Of a DNA stretch of 64,000 nt, positions 17,721 through 26,476 are shown piece by piece (position 1 is the stretch's first letter; the number at the start of each line of letters is the position of its first letter). The notes under the pieces were generated by a model. That model saw nothing but the letters and a program-made list of their open reading frames with translations, had not been told where the DNA came from and ran no database searches. The position numbers were made by a program, and so were the translations under genes. Location: assembly GCF_038002165.1 (NCBI RefSeq), contig NZ_JBBOBR010000001.1, forward strand, positions 744,001-808,000. The letters are read 5' to 3'. Source of the stretch: Cytobacillus sp. FSL H8-0458 (GTDB lineage Bacteria > Bacillota > Bacilli > Bacillales > Cytobacillaceae).

Positions 17721-17913
17721 TGGTTTGAATCCCCCGCTTCTTTTCTGAATCTCTTACGTTTATCGTACCCTAATAATGGTGAAGGGGGAAGGTTTTAAAA
17801 TGGAGTTAGAGCGTTTTTTTATAAAAATGGGCAAATGCACATGCGGGTCAAGTTCACCCTACATACATTAATATTGAAAATGCCCAAGAAATCTTGTTGA
17901 GGAGTGATTATTT

Positions 17914-18084
17914 ATGTATAAAGGTGCAGTTGCCGGTGCTGGCTACGACCAATGTTATCCGGGATATGGCTATCCTGTTGCTGGTGCTCATTATGGAGGA
18001 TGTGGATATGGCGGTTTTGCATTGATCGTCGTATTGTTCATTCTATTGATTATTATAGGAGCATGCTGCTGCGGAAATTGGTAA
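17914..18084 (+). CDS. YjcZ-family small spore-associated membrane protein (56 aa)
   Basis: A 56-residue protein: a Gly/Tyr/Ala-rich N-terminal half, then a C-terminal hydrophobic helix ([15 protein letters not shown]) ending in ACCCGNW. This is the hallmark of the YjcZ family of small sporulation proteins. GAGGAGTGA precedes ATG 17914. A CATACATTA sequence at 17862-17870 resembles the -10 of mother-cell sigma E/K promoters, without a convincing -35. A strong terminator follows. Confidence 0.85.
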   Translation: MYKGAVAGAGYDQCYPGYGYPVAGAHYGGCGYGGFALIVVLFILLIIIGACCCGNW

Positions 18085-18100
18085 TATAAATGGATATTGT

Positions 18101-18136
18101 GAAGGCTGCTCGTAATGAGCAGCCTTCTGTTTTTTG
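18101..18136 (+). terminator. Terminator of the yjcZ-like gene
   Basis: GAAGGCTGCTC-GTAAT-GAGCAGCCTTC, 11 pairs, then TGTTTTTT. Confidence 0.92.
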
Positions 18137-18178
18137 GACACGGAATTATTAACGGAATTTTACATAAATTATTGTAAA

Positions 18179-18216
18179 TACGAACATTATTTATAAAATT
18201 AAATAAATAGTTCGTA
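18179..18216 (+). promoter_or_regulatory. PurR-box-like inverted pair upstream of the FAD oxidoreductase gene
   Basis: ACGAACATTA (18180-18189) and the opposed TAGTTCGTA (18208-18216) form an inverted pair with 24 bases between CGAAC and GTTCG, ending 6 bases before the -35. Sequence, spacing and position resemble the two PurBoxes of the B. subtilis pur operon as I remember them. Confidence 0.6.
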
Positions 18217-18222
18217 AAAATG

Positions 18223-18251
18223 TTGACCTGCTCTATTGTATTTGATATAGT
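18223..18251 (+). promoter_or_regulatory. Sigma-A type promoter
   Basis: TTGACC, 17-base spacer, TATAGT, 50 bases before ATG 18302. Confidence 0.75.
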
Positions 18252-18301
18252 TACCTTTGGTAGAAGAAATTAACGAATAATGCGTCTGGGGGAATAGGAC
18301 G

Positions 18302-19768
18302 ATGAATGAGAATTATGATGTTATTGTTGTCGGTGCTGGACCGGCTGGAATATTTACTTGTTATGAATTAACATTGAAAATGCCTGAAGCAAAAATTTTA
18401 TTAATTGATAAAGGCCATGATATTTATAAAAGAAATTGTCCGATTTTACAGAAAAAGATTGCTAAATGCCCGCCGGCAGCAGGAAGAAAAGAATTTGCCG
18501 GCTGCCTGCCGGCTTGCTCTATCACGAATGGATTTGGCGGAGCAGGGGCCTATTCAGATGGAAAATTCAATATTACGAGTGAGTTTGGCGGCTGGATGAC
18601 CGATTATCTCCCTGACTCCCAGGTTGTTGATTTGATAAAATATGTAGACGAAATCAATTTGAAGCACGGCGCGACTGAAAGCATTACAGACCCAATGACA
18701 GATGAAGTGAGGGATATCGAGCGCCGCGGATATGCAGCAGGACTTAAACTGCTTCGTGCGCAGGTCAGACATTTGGGCACCGAGCAGAATCTTGAAATCC
18801 TAAAGAGCATTTATGAATATTTACGTGAAAAAATTGATATGTCCTATAAGACAGAGGTTGAAGATCTCATAACAGAGAAAACCCCTGATGGCCATCGCAT
18901 TATGGGAGTTAAGCTTAAGTCCGGAAATGAAGTTCTTGCTGATAAGGTAGTTGTAGCACCAGGGAGAGATGGATCAGTTTGGCTGGCAAACCTCCTGAAG
19001 TCACGCCGCTTGAAGATGATCAATAATCAGGTCGATATTGGCGTGCGGGTTGAAACTTCGGATATAGTCATGGAAGAGATTAATAAACATCTTTACGAAG
19101 GAAAGTTCACATTTAATACATCTGTTGGTACAAGAGTGCGGACATTCTGCAGCAATCCTTCCGGCCATGTTGTAGTGGAAAACCACTCAGGAATCATGCT
19201 TGCGAATGGCCATGCTTACAAAGACCCTAAGCTGGGAAGCCCGAATACGAACTTTGCGCTGCTGGTATCCCATACATTCTCGGAACCGTTTGATAAGCCA
19301 AATGAATATGCGCATGAAATTTCCAGGCTTGCCAACAGCCTTTCAAACGGCGGAATCATTGTTCAAAAGTATGGAGATATATTAAAAGGAAGAAGATCTA
19401 CCGAGAAGAGAATTAAAGAAGGCTTCCTTGAACCAACCTTAAAGGAAGCGGTGCCTGGCGACCTGGGACTTGTGCTTCCATATAATACAATGAAAAGCCT
19501 GATTGAAATGACAGAGGCTTTAAACCATGTATCTCCCGGCCTTGCATCAGAACATACCCTATTCTACGGTGTGGAGGCAAAATTCTATTCTGCACGTCCC
19601 AAGTTGAATGACCGTTTCGAAACGGAAATAAGCGGACTATATGTCGGAGGGGATGGTGCAGGCATCACCAGAGGACTTGCACAGGCAGGTGCCTGCGGTG
19701 TCTGGATTGCAAGGGATATTATCGAAAAGACAAGTAATGCACCAAGAAGGGAACCTGCATTAGTATAA
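18302..19768 (+). CDS. FAD-dependent oxidoreductase/dehydrogenase (COG2509-like)
   Basis: A 488-residue flavoprotein. The N-terminal dinucleotide-binding motif is VVGAGPAGIFTCYEL (about residues 10-24), and a C-terminal FAD-contact segment reads LYVGGDGAGITRGLAQAGA. A cysteine-rich stretch (NCPI, KCPPA, CLPACS; residues 42-65) is typical of this uncharacterised family and could bind metal or form disulfides. The substrate is unknown. GGGGGAATAGG precedes ATG 18302. The PurR-box-like operator upstream hints at a link to purine or folate metabolism. Confidence 0.85.
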   Translation: MNENYDVIVVGAGPAGIFTCYELTLKMPEAKILLIDKGHDIYKRNCPILQKKIAKCPPAAGRKEFAGCLPACSITNGFGGAGAYSDGKFNITSEFGGWMTDYLPDSQVVDLIKYVDEINLKHGATESITDPMTDEVRDIERRGYAAGLKLLRAQVRHLGTEQNLEILKSIYEYLREKIDMSYKTEVEDLITEKTPDGHRIMGVKLKSGNEVLADKVVVAPGRDGSVWLANLLKSRRLKMINNQVDIGVRVETSDIVMEEINKHLYEGKFTFNTSVGTRVRTFCSNPSGHVVVENHSGIMLANGHAYKDPKLGSPNTNFALLVSHTFSEPFDKPNEYAHEISRLANSLSNGGIIVQKYGDILKGRRSTEKRIKEGFLEPTLKEAVPGDLGLVLPYNTMKSLIEMTEALNHVSPGLASEHTLFYGVEAKFYSARPKLNDRFETEISGLYVGGDGAGITRGLAQAGACGVWIARDIIEKTSNAPRREPALV

Positions 19769-19773
19769 GAAAA

Positions 19774-19805
19774 GGAGGCCGGGCTGAAAAGCAGGCCTTT
19801 TTTTA
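19774..19805 (+). terminator. Terminator of the FAD oxidoreductase gene
   Basis: AGGCC...GGCCT hairpin with inner GCT/AGC pairs, then a T run. Confidence 0.8.
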
Positions 19806-19891
19806 TATAAAAAACAGTTATTTCCAAACACCCCTGTATTTGATAAAATGTAAAACAATCTAGGTCTGAAAGTGGAAAAGGAGAGGACACA

Positions 19892-20869
19892 ATGCTTGCA
19901 GAGCGATTAAAGCCCGGCGATGAGATCCGGGTCATTGCGCCGTCCAGAAGTATGGCCATCATAAAAGGCGAGCAATTGCGAATTGCCCAGGAGCGGCTGA
20001 ATCAGCTGGGATTCACAGTGACATACGGAAAAAATGCAGAAGATCATGATGAGTTTTTCAGTACTTCTATAGAAGAAAGAATTGAAGATTTGCATGATGC
20101 TTTTACTGATCCTAATGTAAAGGGAATCCTGACAGTGATCGGCGGCTATAACGCCAACCAGCTTTTAAATTACATAGACTTCGGGATTATAAAAAATAAT
20201 CCAAAAATCTTTTGCGGATTTAGTGATATCACAGCACTGCAGGGGGCCATTTATAAAAAAACGGGTTTGATCACCTATTCTGGCCCGCATTTTTCAAGCT
20301 TCGGAGTAAAGCATGGGTTTGAGTACACTTTGGAATCTTTTATTAACGCAGTTACAAACGATGCCCCATATGAAATTGCAGCATCATCACATTGGAGTGA
20401 TGATCCATGGTATCTCGACCAGGAAGACAGGCATTTCATCAAAAATAATGGGTATACGGTAATCCAGGAAGGGACTGCAGCAGGCAGATTAATTGGAGGG
20501 AATTTATGCACGCTTAATTTGCTGCAGGGGACAGAGTTCATGCCCTCTTTAAAGGATTCAATCTTATTTATTGAAGATGATGAGGAATCACATGCTCTTA
20601 CCTTTGATCGGGATCTTCAATCACTTCTGCACCTGCCTGATGCCCGTGACATCAAAGGAATCCTCATTGGAAGGTTTCAGAAAAATTCCCAAGTGACAGA
20701 AGAAGCACTGAAGAAAATTATTGGTTCCAAAAAAGAGCTCCAAGGCATCCCTGTAATCGCAAATGTGAACTTCGGCCATGTACAGCCCTATGCTACTATC
20801 CCAATTGGAGGGAAAGCAGTAATAAAAGCACAAGGTTTTGAAAGTGAAATTTGGATCGAACAGAATTAG
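19892..20869 (+). CDS. S66 family LD-carboxypeptidase (MccF/LdcA-like)
   Basis: A 325-residue serine peptidase of family S66. The nucleophile Ser is in FCGFSDITALQ (about residue 112); the Glu and His of the triad are expected in the EDDEES region and in NVNFGHVQPYATIPIG. The family includes LD-carboxypeptidases that trim murein tetrapeptides and MccF proteins that cleave microcin C7-like antibiotics. Sequence alone does not separate these. AGGAGAGG precedes ATG 19892. Monocistronic. Confidence 0.9.
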   Translation: MLAERLKPGDEIRVIAPSRSMAIIKGEQLRIAQERLNQLGFTVTYGKNAEDHDEFFSTSIEERIEDLHDAFTDPNVKGILTVIGGYNANQLLNYIDFGIIKNNPKIFCGFSDITALQGAIYKKTGLITYSGPHFSSFGVKHGFEYTLESFINAVTNDAPYEIAASSHWSDDPWYLDQEDRHFIKNNGYTVIQEGTAAGRLIGGNLCTLNLLQGTEFMPSLKDSILFIEDDEESHALTFDRDLQSLLHLPDARDIKGILIGRFQKNSQVTEEALKKIIGSKKELQGIPVIANVNFGHVQPYATIPIGGKAVIKAQGFESEIWIEQN

Positions 20870-20883
20870 GAAAATGAATTTTG

Positions 20884-20913
20884 AACAGCCGCTATCCAGC
20901 GGCTGTTTTTTTT
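20884..20913 (+). terminator. Terminator of the S66 peptidase gene
   Basis: AACAGCCGCT-ATCC-AGCGGCTGTTTTTTTT. Confidence 0.9.
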
Positions 20914-20950
20914 CAGCGAAAAATAGATCACTCTGTAAAATTCTTTTATG

Positions 20951-20978
20951 AAAGATTTCTTAAGTGACTTCATACAAT
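20951..20978 (+). promoter_or_regulatory. Candidate sigma-E promoter of the yodT operon
   Basis: CATACAAT (20971-20978) matches the sigma-E -10 consensus; AAAGATTT 12 bases upstream is a fair -35. I recall the B. subtilis yodT operon as sigma-E dependent. The start codon is 135 bases downstream. Confidence 0.4.
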
Positions 20979-21112
20979 TTACTATATTGCCAAATGGTAG
21001 AGAATATTTGGCTTGCAGAATTGAAGATTTGCTGTGAAAGCTCATGAAGCCATCGGCGGATATTCATTAGCCGCAGGCGAATTTCGCAATTATAGTTGGA
21101 GGGAGTACGCTG

Positions 21113-22471
21113 ATGAACCAGTCGAACTTAATTAAGCCGATGCTTGATGCACAGTACCCGATCATTGATTATGGCAGGGGAGTTTATTTATATGACACGA
21201 ACGGAAAGAAATACCTGGATGCATCATCTGGCGCGATAACAGCCAATATTGGCCATGGTGTGGAGGAAATCATTGAGGCAATGCATGAACAGGCAAAAAA
21301 AGTTTCTTTTGTATATCGATCGCAATTTACGAGCGGGGCAGCTGAAAAGCTTGCCCATAAAATAGCCGAGGCTGCGATTGGCGATTTGAATTGGAGCTTT
21401 TTTGTGAACAGCGGGTCTGAGGCCACTGAAACAGCTATGAAAATAGCGATTCAGTACTGGCAGGAAAAAGGTATTGTGACAAAAACAAAGGTGCTCTCAA
21501 GGTGGATGAGCTATCATGGCATAACCCTGGGAGCTTTATCAATGTCAGGACATACGGGCAGAAGGGCTCGCTTCATACCGCTGCTTGAGGATTTTCCAGT
21601 CATTCATCCGCCATATTGCTATAGGTGCCCTTACAATTTGGAAGCGCCTGAATGCGGTTATCTGTGTGCACATGAACTTGAAACCGTCATTAAACGGATA
21701 GGGCCAGAGAATATTGCTGCGTTTATCGCAGAGCCAGTCATTGGGGCTGCAGGGGGTGCTATTACACCTCCCAAGGATTACTACCGGATAATCAAAGAAA
21801 TTTGTGACCGGCATGACATATTATTTATTGCTGATGAGGTAATGACTGGTTTTGGCAGAACAGGCACAATGCTTGCCTGTGAGCATTGGAATGTAAAGCC
21901 TGATATTGTCGCACTTGGAAAAGGAATGGGAGCCGGGTATGCTCCGATTGCAGCTGCACTTGTAAGCGATGAAGTAATGGAGCCCATACTGGCAGGTTCA
22001 AAAAGCATTATGAGCGGTCATACGTTGAGTGCAAATCCGCAGTCATGTGCAGTGTCTCTCGCAGTGCTTGAATATATTGAGAAAAACAATATTATCCCGG
22101 AAGCTGAAAGCAAAGGAGTGTATTTAAGAAATAAACTGACTAAGCTGCAATCCAAATTTTCCTTTATTGGAGATGTAAGGGGAAAAGGGCTGATGGTCGG
22201 ACTTGAATTTGTAATGGACCCTCTGACAAAAGAGCCGTTTACAAAAAGCTTCGGTCTGACTCAGAGGTTAATACAGGAAGCACAGGAACAGGGTCTGCTT
22301 ATTTACCCTGCAGGTGCGGGCACAAATGGCACAGACGGGGATGCCGTATTGATCGCACCGCCGCTGACTATTACCAAAAGGGAAATCGATGATCTGGTAA
22401 AGCGGTTTGAAAAGACTTTGCAGGTTTTCTCAGAGAATCATTTGATCCCTGGTGAGGAAGAGGCTGAATAA
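21113..22471 (+). CDS. yodT: Class III aminotransferase, YodT (probable N6-acetyl-beta-lysine transaminase)
   Basis: A 452-residue PLP aminotransferase of the omega/class III fold: VNSGSEATETAMKIA binds the cofactor phosphate, FIADEVMTGFGRTG is the PLP-ring strand, and Lys270 in ALGKGMGAGYAP carries PLP. An unusual cysteine-rich insert (YCYRCPYNLEAPECGYLC, about residues 166-183) is present. It is first in a polycistron with CoA-transferase and deacetylase genes and lies in the kamA locus, so removal of the 3-amino group of N6-acetyl-beta-lysine is the likely reaction. That is inference from context. TTGGAGGGAG precedes ATG 21113. Confidence 0.9.
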   Translation: MNQSNLIKPMLDAQYPIIDYGRGVYLYDTNGKKYLDASSGAITANIGHGVEEIIEAMHEQAKKVSFVYRSQFTSGAAEKLAHKIAEAAIGDLNWSFFVNSGSEATETAMKIAIQYWQEKGIVTKTKVLSRWMSYHGITLGALSMSGHTGRRARFIPLLEDFPVIHPPYCYRCPYNLEAPECGYLCAHELETVIKRIGPENIAAFIAEPVIGAAGGAITPPKDYYRIIKEICDRHDILFIADEVMTGFGRTGTMLACEHWNVKPDIVALGKGMGAGYAPIAAALVSDEVMEPILAGSKSIMSGHTLSANPQSCAVSLAVLEYIEKNNIIPEAESKGVYLRNKLTKLQSKFSFIGDVRGKGLMVGLEFVMDPLTKEPFTKSFGLTQRLIQEAQEQGLLIYPAGAGTNGTDGDAVLIAPPLTITKREIDDLVKRFEKTLQVFSENHLIPGEEEAE

Positions 22472-22473
22472 CA

Positions 22474-23166
22474 ATGGAGAACACATTTAATAAGATTATT
22501 GAACTTGATGATGCAATGAAGCATTTTCGGGACGGCATGATCATTATGTTTGGCGGCTTTGGCGGCATTGGCACCCCTCCATCCCTTATCGACGGCATTC
22601 TGGATAATGGATTCAAAGATTTAACGCTCATTGGCAATGATTCAGGCTTTCCCCATATTGGGATCGGGAAGGTGGTAAGCCTGGGAAGGGCAAAAAAAAT
22701 GATTGCTTCTCATATTGGCTCAAATCCCGTTGCCGGCCAACTAATGACAGATGGAAAGATGGAAGTGGAATTTTCACCCCAGGGGATATTGGCAGAAAGA
22801 ATACGTGCAGGCGGAGTCGGCATACCTGCCATCCTTTCCGATATTGGCCTTGATAACGACATTGTGACCGGCAATAAGCAGACATGCAGCCTTGGCGGAA
22901 AAAGGTATCTTGTGGAGACGGCCCTGACTGCTGATATATCGATTGTTTTTGCTAAGAAAGCTGATCCTTACGGGAACTTGATTTATGACAAAAGTGCCAG
23001 AAACACAAACCCGCTTGTCGCCATGGCTGGTGATGTAACGATTGCGGAAGTGGAGGAAATTGTCCCGCTTGGCAGTCTGGATCCTCATGAAATTATAACA
23101 CCGGGTGTTTTCGTCGATTATATCGTGCCTTCGAAGGGAGTGAATTGGAAATGGGCATGGGAGTAG
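22474..23166 (+). CDS. yodS: CoA-transferase subunit A, YodS
   Basis: A 230-residue alpha subunit of a family I CoA-transferase. The glycine-rich FGGFGGIGTPPSLIDG loop near the N-terminus and AKKADPYGNLIYD are characteristic of SCOT/AtoD proteins. With YodR it should move CoA from succinyl-CoA or acetyl-CoA to a 3-oxo acid; within this locus 3-oxo-6-acetamidohexanoate is the fitting acceptor. It starts 2 bases after the yodT stop and overlaps the yodR start. Confidence 0.93.
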   Translation: MENTFNKIIELDDAMKHFRDGMIIMFGGFGGIGTPPSLIDGILDNGFKDLTLIGNDSGFPHIGIGKVVSLGRAKKMIASHIGSNPVAGQLMTDGKMEVEFSPQGILAERIRAGGVGIPAILSDIGLDNDIVTGNKQTCSLGGKRYLVETALTADISIVFAKKADPYGNLIYDKSARNTNPLVAMAGDVTIAEVEEIVPLGSLDPHEIITPGVFVDYIVPSKGVNWKWAWE

Positions 23167-23813
23167 AAATTAGAAATCGTATTGCCAAACGTGCTGCGGA
23201 GGAAATTAAGAACGGGATGATTGTAAATCTCGGCATTGGAATCCCATCGCTTGTACCTAATCATTTGCCTGCCGGGGCACATGTAATGTTTCATGCGGAA
23301 AATGGCATTACAGGTATGGGTCCAAGTCCGGAGAATGGAAAGGAAGATGAAAATCTCTGTAATGCTGGAGGTTTTCCGGTTTCCGTTGTAAAAGGTGCTT
23401 CGTATTGTGACAGCACTATTGCTTTCGGGATGATACGCAGAGGAAGAGTTGATATGACGATTCTGGGCTCCCTGGAGGTAAGCGGAAAAGGGGATCTGGC
23501 CAATTGGATTGTGCCGGGAAAAAAAGTTCCTGGTATGGGCGGTGCAATGGAGCTTGCCCAAAAAGCAAAAAAAGTCATTGTCCTTATGAACCAGACGGAC
23601 AAGTACGGGAATTCAAAAATTGTGGACGAGTGCACCCTGCCTCTTACATCAGCACGCTGTGTAAACATGATTATTACAGACATGGCTGTCTTTCAAATAT
23701 CAGCTAAAGGACTCACACTGACTGACTTGTTTGCGCCACATTCTATAAATGAAGTAAGGGCAAAAACAGGCTGCCGTTTTACAATTGCTGAGAATGTGAG
23801 AGTGATTAATTGA
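23151..23813 (+). CDS. yodR: CoA-transferase subunit B, YodR
   Basis: A 220-residue beta subunit of a family I CoA-transferase. The catalytic Glu lies in HAENGITGMGP (about residue 48), followed by GSLEVSGKGDLANWI and VPGMGGAMEL, all typical of AtoA/ScoB. ATG 23151 is chosen because AAGGGAGTG is 8 bases upstream; TTG 23145 and ATG 23157 are alternatives. It overlaps yodS by 16 bases, giving equal subunit translation. Confidence 0.93.
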   Translation: MGMGVEIRNRIAKRAAEEIKNGMIVNLGIGIPSLVPNHLPAGAHVMFHAENGITGMGPSPENGKEDENLCNAGGFPVSVVKGASYCDSTIAFGMIRRGRVDMTILGSLEVSGKGDLANWIVPGKKVPGMGGAMELAQKAKKVIVLMNQTDKYGNSKIVDECTLPLTSARCVNMIITDMAVFQISAKGLTLTDLFAPHSINEVRAKTGCRFTIAENVRVIN

Positions 23814-23852
23814 TAGATTTATTTGTTTTGGTCTCAAAAAAGGAGTGAGAAT

Positions 23853-25130
23853 ATGCATACTCATGCAAAGATTAAACAATGGCTGCAAGAGAATAAGCAA
23901 AGAGGAACAAGACTTCTTCAGCAGCTAGTCCAGGAAGGAAGCATCCGCGGAAATGAAAGCAGTGCACAGGCCGTTATCATTGAAAAATGCCGCAAACTTG
24001 GACTAACCCTGGATATCTGGGAAATAGGCAAGGAACAATTGATCAAACATCCTGCCTTTTGTTCAGATCGAAAGGATTTTTCCGGAAATCCCAATGTGGT
24101 CGCAAAATTGAAAGGAACAGGCGGAGGAAGATCCATCATCCTCAATGGCCATATTGATGTTGTTCCAGAGGGAGACCGAAATGATTGGGAACATGATCCA
24201 TTTAGCGGCAGAATTGAAGATGGAAAGCTATTTGGCAGGGGTTCGACCGATATGAAAGGCGGTACAGTCTCGCTCCTGCTTGCCATGGAAGCCATTATTG
24301 CGCTTGGAATCAAGCTTAAAGGCGATGTGATTTTTCAAAGTGTCATAGAAGAAGAAAGCGGCGGGGCGGGTACATTGGCAGCAGTCCTCAGGGGATATTC
24401 AGCTGATGGGGCAATCATTCCCGAACCGACCAATATGAAAATTTTCCCAAAACAACAGGGCTCGATGTGGTTTAGGATAACAGTCAAAGGGCGTTCAGCC
24501 CATGGGGGAACCCGATATGAGGGCATCAATGCAATCGAAAAAGCAATGTATGTGATGACAAAGCTTCAGGAGCTTGAGAAGTTAAGAAACCTTAAAATTG
24601 AAGACCCGCTCTATTCAAAGATTCCTATTCCGATCCCTATTAATATCGGAAAAATATACAGCGGAGAATGGCCATCTTCCGTGCCGGATATTGCGGTCAT
24701 AGAGGGAAGGATGGGGGTAGCGCCGGATGAAGAGATGATATCGGCCGAAAAAGAGCTGGAGAATTGCCTGAAGGAAGCAGCACAAAATGATGCGTGGCTT
24801 AAAAAGAATCCTCCTCAAGTTGAATGGTTTGGCGGACGCTGGCTGCCTGGAAATCTGGAGCAGGATCATCCTTTAATGGCTGTATTATCGGAATCCTTTG
24901 AATCTGTAAAAGGAAAACAGCCGGCAGTTGAGGCATCACCCTGGGGCACGGATGGAGGCATATTATCCAAAGTGGGAAATACACCTGTAGTTGTCTTCGG
25001 CCCAGGTGTGACGGAAGCCGCCCATGATGTTAACGAATTTATTTCCTTAGAAGAAGTTTTTGAAGCGGCTGAAATTATTGCTCTAGCCATACTGGAATGG
25101 TGCGGCACTAATCAGGGAGAGGGGATATAA
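23853..25130 (+). CDS. yodQ: M20 family deacetylase, YodQ (probable 4-acetamidobutyrate deacetylase)
   Basis: A 425-residue zinc amidohydrolase of the ArgE/DapE/CPG2 family. Metal ligands and catalytic residues are visible in NGHIDVVPEGD, GRGSTDMKGG, EEESGGAG and the late FGPGVTEAAHDVNE. A dimerisation lid domain occupies about residues 190-310. Within an acetylated beta-lysine pathway it would remove acetate from 4-acetamidobutyrate (or its CoA ester). AAAGGAGTG precedes ATG 23853; the frame opens at 23823. The gabT-like gene follows after 2 bases. Confidence 0.9.
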   Translation: MHTHAKIKQWLQENKQRGTRLLQQLVQEGSIRGNESSAQAVIIEKCRKLGLTLDIWEIGKEQLIKHPAFCSDRKDFSGNPNVVAKLKGTGGGRSIILNGHIDVVPEGDRNDWEHDPFSGRIEDGKLFGRGSTDMKGGTVSLLLAMEAIIALGIKLKGDVIFQSVIEEESGGAGTLAAVLRGYSADGAIIPEPTNMKIFPKQQGSMWFRITVKGRSAHGGTRYEGINAIEKAMYVMTKLQELEKLRNLKIEDPLYSKIPIPIPINIGKIYSGEWPSSVPDIAVIEGRMGVAPDEEMISAEKELENCLKEAAQNDAWLKKNPPQVEWFGGRWLPGNLEQDHPLMAVLSESFESVKGKQPAVEASPWGTDGGILSKVGNTPVVVFGPGVTEAAHDVNEFISLEEVFEAAEIIALAILEWCGTNQGEGI

Positions 25131-25132
25131 GG

Positions 25133-26464
25133 ATGGGATCGATTAATATAAGAACAGAGATACCGGGACCAAAAGCGAAGGAGTTATTGGCTAAAAAAGA
25201 GCAGAATGTCCCAAAGGGGCCATTTAACACGATGCAGACATTTGCGGATAAAGGGGATGGTGCACTTCTGACAGATATAGATGGAAATACTTTTCTTGAT
25301 TTTGCAGGGGCAATCGGGACACTGAATGTTGGACACTGCCCGCCAAGGGTTGTTGAAGCCCTGCATGCCCAAATTGACCAATATCTTCACCCGTGCTTCC
25401 ATGTCATGATGTATGAGCCTTATATCAAGCTGGCAGAGAAACTCAATAGCATTACACCCGGCAATCACAGCAAGAAAACCTTCTTTTTAAGCACCGGAGC
25501 AGAGGCCGTGGAAAATGCGGTTAAAATAGCAAGGAAATATACCGGCAGAAAAGGAATTATATCATTTGAACGGGGCTTTCATGGCCGGACCTATATGTCC
25601 ATGAGTTTAACGAGCAAGGTAAAACCATATAAATATGAATTCGGGCCATTTGCGCCGGAAACGTATAAATGGCCATATCCTTATTATTACCGCAGCGAGG
25701 GCCTGAAGGATAAAGACCATGATAATGCTTTACTTAAAAGATTCGAAACGTTTTTTCTGAGCGAGGTGCCGCCTGAAGAAGTCGCTGCTGTCATTATGGA
25801 GCCTGTTCAGGGTGAAGGAGGTTTTGTTATGCCGTCGTCCCGTTTTGTAAGAGGTGTTAAAGAGCTTTGTGAAAAACATGGAATCCTCTTTATCGCTGAT
25901 GAGGTACAGACGGGATTTGGCAGGACAGGCAAAATGTTTGCCATGGAGCATTATGATGTTGTGCCGGATCTTATGACCATGTCTAAATCGATCGGTGCCG
26001 GATTGCCAATCAGTGCTGTAACTGGAAGGGCAGAGATAATGGATTCACCAAATATTGGTGAAATCGGCGGTACTTATGGAGGCAGTCCGCTTGGGTGTGC
26101 AGCTGCATTAGAAGTGATTCGGACAATTGAGGAAGAAGGGTTATTAGAAAGAGCAAATGAAATCGGAAGCCTTTTCACTGAAAAATTTTCTGATTTTCCT
26201 TTAAAATATAAGCAAGTGGGTGAAGTGCGTTCTTTAGGAGCAATGTGTGCAATTGAATTTGTTAAAGATCAGGAATCAAAGGAACCAAATAAAGAAATCG
26301 TTCAGAAAATCCTGTCTAAGGCACACAATCGCGGCCTCATCATAATGAGCGCCGGCTTATATGGCAATATTATTCGTTTGCTCAGTCCGCTTGTCACAAC
26401 CAATGAACAGCTCATTGAAGGATTTTCCGTACTGGAAGAAGTAATAGGTGAATGCTGCACATAA
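25133..26464 (+). CDS. Class III aminotransferase, 4-aminobutyrate aminotransferase-like
   Basis: A 443-residue PLP aminotransferase. The N-terminus (IRTEIPGPKAKELLAKKE) and VMEPVQGEGGFVMPS are typical of GABA transaminases. Phosphate binding is by LSTGAEAVENAVKIA, the ring strand is FIADEVQTGFGRTG, and Lys285 in SKSIGAGLP binds PLP. Because it lies between the deacetylase and an aldehyde dehydrogenase, conversion of 4-aminobutyrate to succinate semialdehyde is the most economical role. I do not recall this gene in the B. subtilis yod operon. Confidence 0.88.
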   Translation: MGSINIRTEIPGPKAKELLAKKEQNVPKGPFNTMQTFADKGDGALLTDIDGNTFLDFAGAIGTLNVGHCPPRVVEALHAQIDQYLHPCFHVMMYEPYIKLAEKLNSITPGNHSKKTFFLSTGAEAVENAVKIARKYTGRKGIISFERGFHGRTYMSMSLTSKVKPYKYEFGPFAPETYKWPYPYYYRSEGLKDKDHDNALLKRFETFFLSEVPPEEVAAVIMEPVQGEGGFVMPSSRFVRGVKELCEKHGILFIADEVQTGFGRTGKMFAMEHYDVVPDLMTMSKSIGAGLPISAVTGRAEIMDSPNIGEIGGTYGGSPLGCAAALEVIRTIEEEGLLERANEIGSLFTEKFSDFPLKYKQVGEVRSLGAMCAIEFVKDQESKEPNKEIVQKILSKAHNRGLIIMSAGLYGNIIRLLSPLVTTNEQLIEGFSVLEEVIGECCT

Positions 26465-26476
26465 GGAGGAATTCCA

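Noticed and set aside
17862..17870. Full sigma-K/E promoter for the yjcZ-like gene
   Set aside because: The -10 fits, but no -35 lies at a usable distance; mentioned only in the gene entry.
20991..21011. CCAAAT...ATTTGG inverted repeat before yodT
   Set aside because: Short arms in AT-rich sequence, no recurrence elsewhere in the locus; kept only as a note.
21006..21025. TTGGCTTG...ATTGA as a second sigma-54 promoter before yodT
   Set aside because: The -12 GC is absent at the required 12-base offset from GG; the match fails at the essential position.
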